Assembly: GCF_028288465.1 (NCBI RefSeq)
Contig: NZ_JAQBNR010000051.1
Coordinates: forward strand, 1-64,000
Source of the DNA: Ferruginibacter sp.
GTDB lineage: Bacteria; Bacteroidota; Bacteroidia; Chitinophagales; Chitinophagaceae
Reading direction: 5' to 3'
DNA: 64,000 nt
Positions 59,901 to 64,000 of this stretch are shown here, piece by piece (positions within the stretch are counted from its first letter, which is position 1; each line of letters opens with the position of its first letter). The notes below the pieces were generated by a model, which was given only the letters and a program-made list of their open reading frames with translations, had not been told where the DNA came from and searched no databases. The translations under genes were made by a program, and so were the position numbers.

Positions 59901-60029
59901 TACAAACCACATTTTTACGGATCTGATCCTGAGGCAAACCTGCAGGGCGGTGGTAACGGCCAGGGCCTGGTGAATTATATGGTACCTACAACCCGTTCAA
60001 TCAGTTTTGGTTTAAAAGCTACATTTTAA
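56991..60029 (+). CDS. SusC/RagA-family TonB-dependent outer-membrane transporter
   Basis: 1012-residue outer-membrane receptor. Signal peptide (MRKIAVVFTVLLCSISAVFA), then a carboxypeptidase-regulatory-like domain (VKGRVTDMKDGTPIAGATIK, about 24-100), TonB box region (LSELVVTALGI), plug (about 120-245, with ALFVIDGVPMDN), and a C-terminal 22-strand barrel ending in SFGLKATF, with the terminal Phe. With the SusD gene 12 bp behind, it forms a nutrient import pair. The substrate (glycan, peptide or other) is not indicated because no degradative enzymes adjoin. Confidence 0.96.
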   Translation: MRKIAVVFTVLLCSISAVFAQNTVKGRVTDMKDGTPIAGATIKVKGEKKSITSGADGSFEIIVKPGSAIEISEVGHSPQTVQYDGSGDLDIKMTQDTKALSELVVTALGIKREKRNLTYSVQEVRGDAIVAAKQDNVVNSLAGKIPGVQITNSTGMPGSASRIVIRGATSLTGENQALFVIDGVPMDNAETGSPAAGSLTAGSSANRAIDIDPNIIESITVLKGSAASAIYGSSGARGVVLITTKNGGLNKKAQLNFSSSYSIDNPILPGFQDKYAQGLNGVYVDGNNGQFGSGSWGPLIDTLKVNGVPVKKHNQAKEFFRTGHSYDNTVSVSGAANNSRYFFSYSYLKDDGLIPTTSLNRHAIFGKFSNQVADKLNLSFQMNYVNTDNHRTNEGNGLGNPLWTVYGAPISWDPLPSTNPDGTQRLYRAARNNPTWLVNNTGFQSNVNRFIPVAALTYTPYTWLTLTERLGADMYTDQSDYHEAKGIVGGLSPDGGVINRNENFKQFNNDFIADIHKQLTSKIYGSFLLGSNLFSKSDRFDQATGLGLGIDGFYNISNTSKQTSSSNLYRYRKVGFYAQANLEYEKLLTLALTGRYDGTSTLAQDKAYYPYGSAALGFIFSELMHDKSFLSFGKIRASYSLVGSDNIGPYALTTPYSSAVVSNITFPYNGQTGFLLNTTLGSNKLKNESLKEMEIGLDLKFLKNRLSFEGSYFKRTSSDLLAPIQIDPATGFTNANLNVATIENKGFELLLSGIPIKTKDVTWEINLNFSRIRNKVIDLGPGLNSYQFGGFSGGGGIYAFKDQPYGVIFGSRYKRNAAGRILVDDDGRAILDDNNGPVGNTNPNWTAGFSNTITYKGFSFNFVFDVKKGGDLFNFDEHYNWFYGTPKATEDRSPRLINGVRESDGKENTTQISAQTYFRDLSAIDEAVIEDGTYVKLRNAGISYTLSRAKMGRFPFSALTFTVAGRNLWIYKPHFYGSDPEANLQGGGNGQGLVNYMVPTTRSISFGLKATF

Positions 60030-60041
60030 AAAACAAGCAAC

Positions 60042-61439
60042 ATGAAAAAAATTAATTTCCTCATACTATTTGTATTTTTTATTTCCGCGAATGGTTGTAA
60101 AAAATTCCTGGATGTAAATAAAAACCCCAACAATCCCACGGAGGTTCCGGAATCTATTTCACTGCCCGCAGTGGAAACAGTAATTGCTACCGAAATTGTG
60201 GGAGGCAATGTAACTTTCGGCGTATCCACTACCACTTCGTACTGGACACAACAGCTGGCATTGAACCAGGAGCAGCCGCAGATTGATGGGTACAAGATTA
60301 CAACAGACGGAGTAGACTGGTATTTTTTATACCCTACCATTAAGAACCTGCAGTTGTTAAGCAGCAAAGCAGTAACCAATAGCAATTACGCATACGCTGG
60401 CATTGCTGAAGTATTGTCGGCTTATACCATGGGTATTATTACCGACCTGTGGGGTGATGTGCCTTATTCGCAGGCGTTAGCCTCCGACAATATCCGTCCG
60501 ACTTATGACAAGCAGGAAGACATCTATAAAGGCCTACAGGCACAATTAGATAAGGCAATTGAATACTTTGGTAAACCAGCAGGATTAGCACCAGGTTCAG
60601 ATGATTATATTTATGCCGGTGATATGGATAAATGGAAAAAGTTTGCCTATACCCTTAAAGCAAGATATTACATGCACCTTACAAAGGCGCCAGGCTATAC
60701 CGCTGCTGCGCAGGCAGACCTTGCGCTGGCCGCTTTGCAAAACGGGTTTGGCAGCAATGCTGATGAAGCATCATTTGCCTACCCGGGAACTTCCGGAAAT
60801 GAAAGTCCATGGTTCCAGAACACCTTATCCGGCGCCGGTGGTGTAGTGCTATCTTCCACATTGATAGACTCCCTGGTTGCACGCAATGATCCACGATTGC
60901 CGGTAATAGCTGCTGAAGCTGCCACAGGTGGCGGGTATCATGGAAGGATAATCGGTACTGGTGCCAATCCCGACCCCGACGCATATTCACGCATCAATGA
61001 TTTTTATGCCGGTGCGGCAGCCAGTGTGTATATATTAACTTATACTGAAGCGCTGTTTCTTAAAGCCGAAGCTACTTTAATCAAAACCGGATTCAGCGAT
61101 GCACAACCTATTTACCAGGCGGGTATTAAGGCACACATGACCAAGCTGGGACTCAATGCCAGCTCTCCCGCTGTAGCAGCTTACCTGGTAAAAAGAGGTA
61201 CGTTGACAGCCGGCAATGCATTGCAAAGAATAATGGAAGAAAAATCGCTGGCTAACTTTTTATCCGTTGAAAATTACAATGACTGGAGGCGCACTGGCTT
61301 CCCTTTGTTAACCCCGGTGCAACACAGTTATTACCCTGCCATACCGGTACGTTTTCCTTATCCTTTAACATCCATTACCAGCAATCCTCAACCTCAGCAG
61401 TCTGCTACTGTTACCACGCCTGTTTGGTGGGATAATTAA
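60042..61439 (+). CDS. SusD/RagB-family surface lipoprotein (SusD-like 2 type)
   Basis: 465-residue outer-membrane lipoprotein that acts as a lid on the SusC barrel. Signal MKKINFLILFVFFISANGC with lipobox Cys19, then KKFLDVNKNPNNPTEVPE, the usual SusD-like-2 N-terminus. TPR-like helices follow (YAGIAEVLSAYTMGIITDLWGDVPYSQAL, split here). The C-terminal half has EALFLKAEA and FLSVENYNDWRRTGFPLL. Starts 12 bp after SusC. Confidence 0.95.
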   Translation: MKKINFLILFVFFISANGCKKFLDVNKNPNNPTEVPESISLPAVETVIATEIVGGNVTFGVSTTTSYWTQQLALNQEQPQIDGYKITTDGVDWYFLYPTIKNLQLLSSKAVTNSNYAYAGIAEVLSAYTMGIITDLWGDVPYSQALASDNIRPTYDKQEDIYKGLQAQLDKAIEYFGKPAGLAPGSDDYIYAGDMDKWKKFAYTLKARYYMHLTKAPGYTAAAQADLALAALQNGFGSNADEASFAYPGTSGNESPWFQNTLSGAGGVVLSSTLIDSLVARNDPRLPVIAAEAATGGGYHGRIIGTGANPDPDAYSRINDFYAGAAASVYILTYTEALFLKAEATLIKTGFSDAQPIYQAGIKAHMTKLGLNASSPAVAAYLVKRGTLTAGNALQRIMEEKSLANFLSVENYNDWRRTGFPLLTPVQHSYYPAIPVRFPYPLTSITSNPQPQQSATVTTPVWWDN

Positions 61440-61458
61440 TATTTTTTAGTACTACTGT

Positions 61459-61497
61459 AAAGAGGCGCTTTGTTACACAAAGCGCCTCTTTATTTTT
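61459..61497 (+). terminator. Intrinsic terminator after SusD
   Basis: AGAGGCGCTTTGT-TAC-ACAAAGCGCCTCT (61461-61489) followed by a T-rich tail; a perfect 13-bp stem that ends the SusC-SusD transcript. Confidence 0.95.
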
Positions 61498-61712
61498 TAA
61501 TAGAAAGCGTTGGGAAAGCAAAAGAAATGTACAACAGCAACAGCTGTCAGCAATTCGATACTTTGTATAAAATACAGTCAACAATCGCCGCTCTATTTCG
61601 TCATGCTATAGCTGAACTGTTCGCCAATGGCCGCGTCGTAACTGGTAATAAATATACTCGATAATTTGATGTCAGGAAATACTGCCGGACAACACTCTTC
61701 GCCATCCTCCTC

Positions 61713-62330
61713 TTAACTGGAATGCCTTTTGAAGCTGCAAAATAAAAAGTTTTGTTTAGTATCAAACGGGGTAACATGATCTTCTGTAATACACCGGATC
61801 TTGTCAAAACCATTGTGTAGTTCTGCTGCTAATTGCTCTTCATTGTATTGCCTTACTTGCAGTCCGCTGCATTTCTCCGGGCCGTTTTCGGAGAAAGTGC
61901 CGATGGTTAAAAAGCCATTCACCGCGTTTTTCGCTATGTTGATATATTGAGCGATTTGCTCACCGGTTGTTAAAAAATGAAAAGTCGCCCGGTCGTGCCA
62001 AACATCAAAAGTGGTGTTGGGTTTAAATTCCGTGATGTCACTAACTATCCAGTTAATTTTTTTAGCCTTATCTCCCAGCCTTTTTTTTGCTTTTTCAAGT
62101 GCCTGGGCCGAAATATCGAGCACCGTTATATTTTCAAAACCTTCGTCCAGCAAATAGTCGGCAAGTTTACTGTCGCCTCCACCAATGTCAATAATTTTGG
62201 CAGTTTTCGGTAACCCGAAAGAATGTATAAAGTTCAGTGAAGTTACAGGGATGGCTTGTGTCCAGCTTACCTGGCCGGCATCTTTAGTTTTATAAATGGT
62301 ATCCCAATGATTTTGTGTTGTATTACCCAT
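61713..62330 (-). CDS. Class I SAM-dependent methyltransferase
   Basis: 205-residue methyltransferase with motif I IIDIGGGDSKLADYLL (about 40-55), acidic motif at VLDISAQAL, DITEF as motif II and a motif III region at FLTIGTFS. It starts MGNTTQNHWDTIYKTKDAGQ, with the HWDTIY(K) and SWTQ pattern typical of small-molecule thiol or TPMT-like methyltransferases. The substrate is unknown. Single gene. Confidence 0.9.
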   Translation of the reverse strand: MGNTTQNHWDTIYKTKDAGQVSWTQAIPVTSLNFIHSFGLPKTAKIIDIGGGDSKLADYLLDEGFENITVLDISAQALEKAKKRLGDKAKKINWIVSDITEFKPNTTFDVWHDRATFHFLTTGEQIAQYINIAKNAVNGFLTIGTFSENGPEKCSGLQVRQYNEEQLAAELHNGFDKIRCITEDHVTPFDTKQNFLFCSFKRHSS

Positions 62331-62509
62331 ATTATAAAGTTCTGAAGAAAAACACTTTTCCTGTGTTACAAAAGTTGCACTTGGGTTACATGATATCTTT
62401 TTATGCAGTTAACTACAGCGGGTAACATCCGGATAAGAAAGATTGCACCAACCAGTACCCTGTGGAAATGCAATGCCGTAAACACAATACATGGTTAACC
62501 GCGTGCTGG

Positions 62510-63466
62510 TTACAATAGTGTTACCTCCTGTTTCGCAAAATAATAGCTCACAGCTTCCTGGACCGCCTGCAGAGAACTATACCTGGGCTGATAGTTAAGT
62601 AATAGTTTTGCCTTTTCAATGCTTCCATTAGGGCTATGGGTAATATGGTCCCATGTAAGTTCTGCATCTCTTTGGCTGACTGTCGTCTTCCATTCTTCCC
62701 AGGGTTTAAAACAAAGGTTGGCTTCCTGCCCGAACCATTTTGCCATCGCAATGGCAAAGCCTCTCAAAGTAATTGCCTGCTCAGAAACAATATGAAAAGA
62801 TTCGCCGATACAGCGCTGCCTGTAGTCTATCGCATGCAGGAAGGCTTGCGCTACATCATCCGCATGCACATGGTGCAGGGTTTCCATCCCCTGGTTAGGT
62901 AAGGTAACTGATTCGCCTCTTGCTAATTTCACGAATATTTCCGGATCCAGGTTCCCGGCAGGATTGATGGGCAGCCACCCCGGCCCAGTGATATGCCCGG
63001 GGTGTAATATTGTAACCGGAAAGCCCTGCCGGCGGCAAACGGACAGCAGGTAAGATTCTATTTCGGCTTTGTTAATACCATATTCATCTATGGGCTTTTG
63101 CTCCTGGGTTTCCTTCGCCGGCACCAGTTCGCTGTGCCCATGCACCCACATTGTGCCACAGTGTATAAATTGCTGCACCTCCCCCATCAGTGCTTCTGTA
63201 AGCATTGTAGCACTTGCCTGCGTAAAACAAATCAGGTCAATTACAACGTCGCCCTGCAACGCTTTAATAGCTGTACCAAAGGTTCCGCCTGTTTCAGCTT
63301 CCGGCCGGTCGATTAGAACATGCCTGACAAACTTCCAAAGCGGGTTTAAACTATAGGGCACACTTTTTTGCCGGCTGACACAAGTGACTTCGTGACCTGC
63401 TACTACCAACAGGGGAACTAAATAAGTGCCTATGTGGCCGGTGCCACCGATGACTACAACTTTCAT
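62510..63466 (-). CDS. NAD-dependent epimerase/dehydratase (extended SDR)
   Basis: 318 residues from ATG 63466 (MKVVVIGGTGHIGTYLVPLL); 17 upstream in-frame residues to 63517 are unlikely. The Gly motif GGTGHIGTY is at residues 7-15, the YxxxK active site appears as DEYGINKAEIE, and the C-terminal substrate domain has HVHADDVAQAFLHAI. Extended SDR of the nucleotide-sugar or hydroxysteroid type; the substrate is not known. Confidence 0.92.
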   Translation of the reverse strand: MKVVVIGGTGHIGTYLVPLLVVAGHEVTCVSRQKSVPYSLNPLWKFVRHVLIDRPEAETGGTFGTAIKALQGDVVIDLICFTQASATMLTEALMGEVQQFIHCGTMWVHGHSELVPAKETQEQKPIDEYGINKAEIESYLLSVCRRQGFPVTILHPGHITGPGWLPINPAGNLDPEIFVKLARGESVTLPNQGMETLHHVHADDVAQAFLHAIDYRQRCIGESFHIVSEQAITLRGFAIAMAKWFGQEANLCFKPWEEWKTTVSQRDAELTWDHITHSPNGSIEKAKLLLNYQPRYSSLQAVQEAVSYYFAKQEVTLL

Positions 63467-63700
63467 TTTTACCTTAATTTGCTTTGATGCCATGATGAAA
63501 ACAAAGCATACACCCAATACGTTTTTAATTTGCTTTAGCAGTGCTTTTTAACTATCACAACGGGAGTTTGTGGCAGTTAATACCGATATCAAATATCACT
63601 GTTAATAATTACATAGTTCATCAAATTCTGCGACAATTTCATGCTCATCTTATAAGCATCATATTCTTTAAAGCTTTTTATTTTAGGAGTGAAAAACAAA

Positions 63701-64000
63701 TCACATCTTCATCAAAGCCGGATAAAACCGCAGGTACACTTCAAAAGCCATCGGATTTTTGCCGTATAAATTATTCAGCTTGTTATCTGCATGGTAGAAC
63801 GTAAACTGGCTGCCCCCGGCTATTTTGGTTTTTCCAATCTTCAGCAGGTCGTAATTAAACCCGAGGCTAAAAGCGTTTACAGGAAAAACAGCACTGTGTC
63901 CATAGATCGATTCATCGAGATTTAATTCTTCCACTGATTTTTGAACATACTCATACCTGCCATGAATGGCAAGTTTGTTGCGGAGCCATGAAGCTTCCAG
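63701..64000 (-). CDS. C-terminal part of an outer-membrane beta-barrel-type protein
   Basis: 99 codons are in the window; the gene continues past base 64000. The reading frame runs LEASWLRNKLAIHGRYEYVQ at the edge, then strands such as AFSLGFNYDLLKIGKTKIAG, ending VYLRFYPALMKM. Alternating hydrophobic strands suggest an outer-membrane barrel. The family cannot be fixed from this end alone. A GTG at 63934 is only an internal codon, not the start. Confidence 0.6.
   Translation of the reverse strand: MEASWLRNKLAIHGRYEYVQKSVEELNLDESIYGHSAVFPVNAFSLGFNYDLLKIGKTKIAGGSQFTFYHADNKLNNLYGKNPMAFEVYLRFYPALMKM

Noticed and set aside
56991..61439. SusC-SusD as a polysaccharide utilisation locus
   Set aside because: No glycoside hydrolase, sulfatase, peptidase or regulator is directly adjacent, so only the import pair can be claimed.
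61601..61813. Minus-strand frame of 70 codons after the methyltransferase
   Set aside because: It overlaps the methyltransferase end in another frame and shows no family features.
1..64000. tRNA or rRNA genes
   Set aside because: No cloverleaf with GGTTCRA T-loop or rRNA-like sequence was seen in the gaps, though tRNAscan-SE was not run.

Overview
The window is a typical chromosomal stretch from a Bacteroidota bacterium, most likely of the Chitinophagaceae or a close relative. The evidence is a SusC/SusD pair, a type IX secretion (Por) sorting tail, TAnnTTTG-type promoter boxes in front of several genes, almost no Shine-Dalgarno sequences, LytS/LytR-type signalling, a eukaryote-like class Ia ribonucleotide reductase and many small secreted or lipid-anchored proteins. 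I see no rRNA, tRNA, CRISPR array, prophage or complete insertion sequence.

Layout. 1-5.4 kb (minus strand): the 5' part of folC, a TonB-like protein, a short-chain dehydrogenase, a TSUP permease, YggS and an acyl-CoA dehydrogenase. 5.7-9.5 kb (plus): a DnaQ-type exonuclease fused to a GIY-YIG nuclease, and Tex. 9.5-13.7 kb: a pair of inverted REP-like hairpins, then a cobalamin riboswitch leading into nrdB-nrdA and a strong terminator. 13.7-16.0 kb: three AT-rich orphan genes (a WG-repeat protein, a secreted unknown and a cytoplasmic unknown) with similar 5' flanks; this looks like transferred, cassette-like DNA. 16.0-19.8 kb: a LytTR regulator and a LytS-type kinase with a class C beta-lactamase-fold hydrolase between them. 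20.0-21.2 kb: aat and clpS, both N-degron pathway genes. 21.3-30 kb: a COG4389-like membrane protein, a DUF922-like protease, four membrane transport or membrane proteins (MFS, DedA, DAACS, APC) and ssb. 30-39.5 kb: a LexA-like self-cleaving repressor with a visible operator and promoter, YceI, a NUDIX hydrolase, an FKBP-DinB/YfiT operon, an orphan ABC ATPase, aspartate kinase, an L,D-transpeptidase and an rpiA-alcohol dehydrogenase operon. 40-49.4 kb: a GH63-like glucosidase, a small phosphatase-fold protein, a VOC protein, a Tat-exported Gfo/Idh/MocA oxidoreductase, and a Crp/Fnr regulator followed by a ClC-CBS channel, HPP and VanZ-like proteins. 49.6-64 kb: katG with an OxyR-like palindrome, a DUF885 lipoprotein peptidase, two small secreted proteins, a T9SS cargo protein, SusC-SusD, a methyltransferase, an epimerase and the C-terminal end of an outer-membrane-type protein.

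Between the genes lie at least three families of short dispersed repeats. The clearest is a family of about 50-80 bp carrying the core GTGCGACGC, with seven recognisable copies on both strands, mostly at gene ends. The best-supported regulatory finding is the cobalamin riboswitch placed so that it would control a B12-independent ribonucleotide reductase. All calls were made by eye from the sequence; family names come from motif recognition, not from searches.
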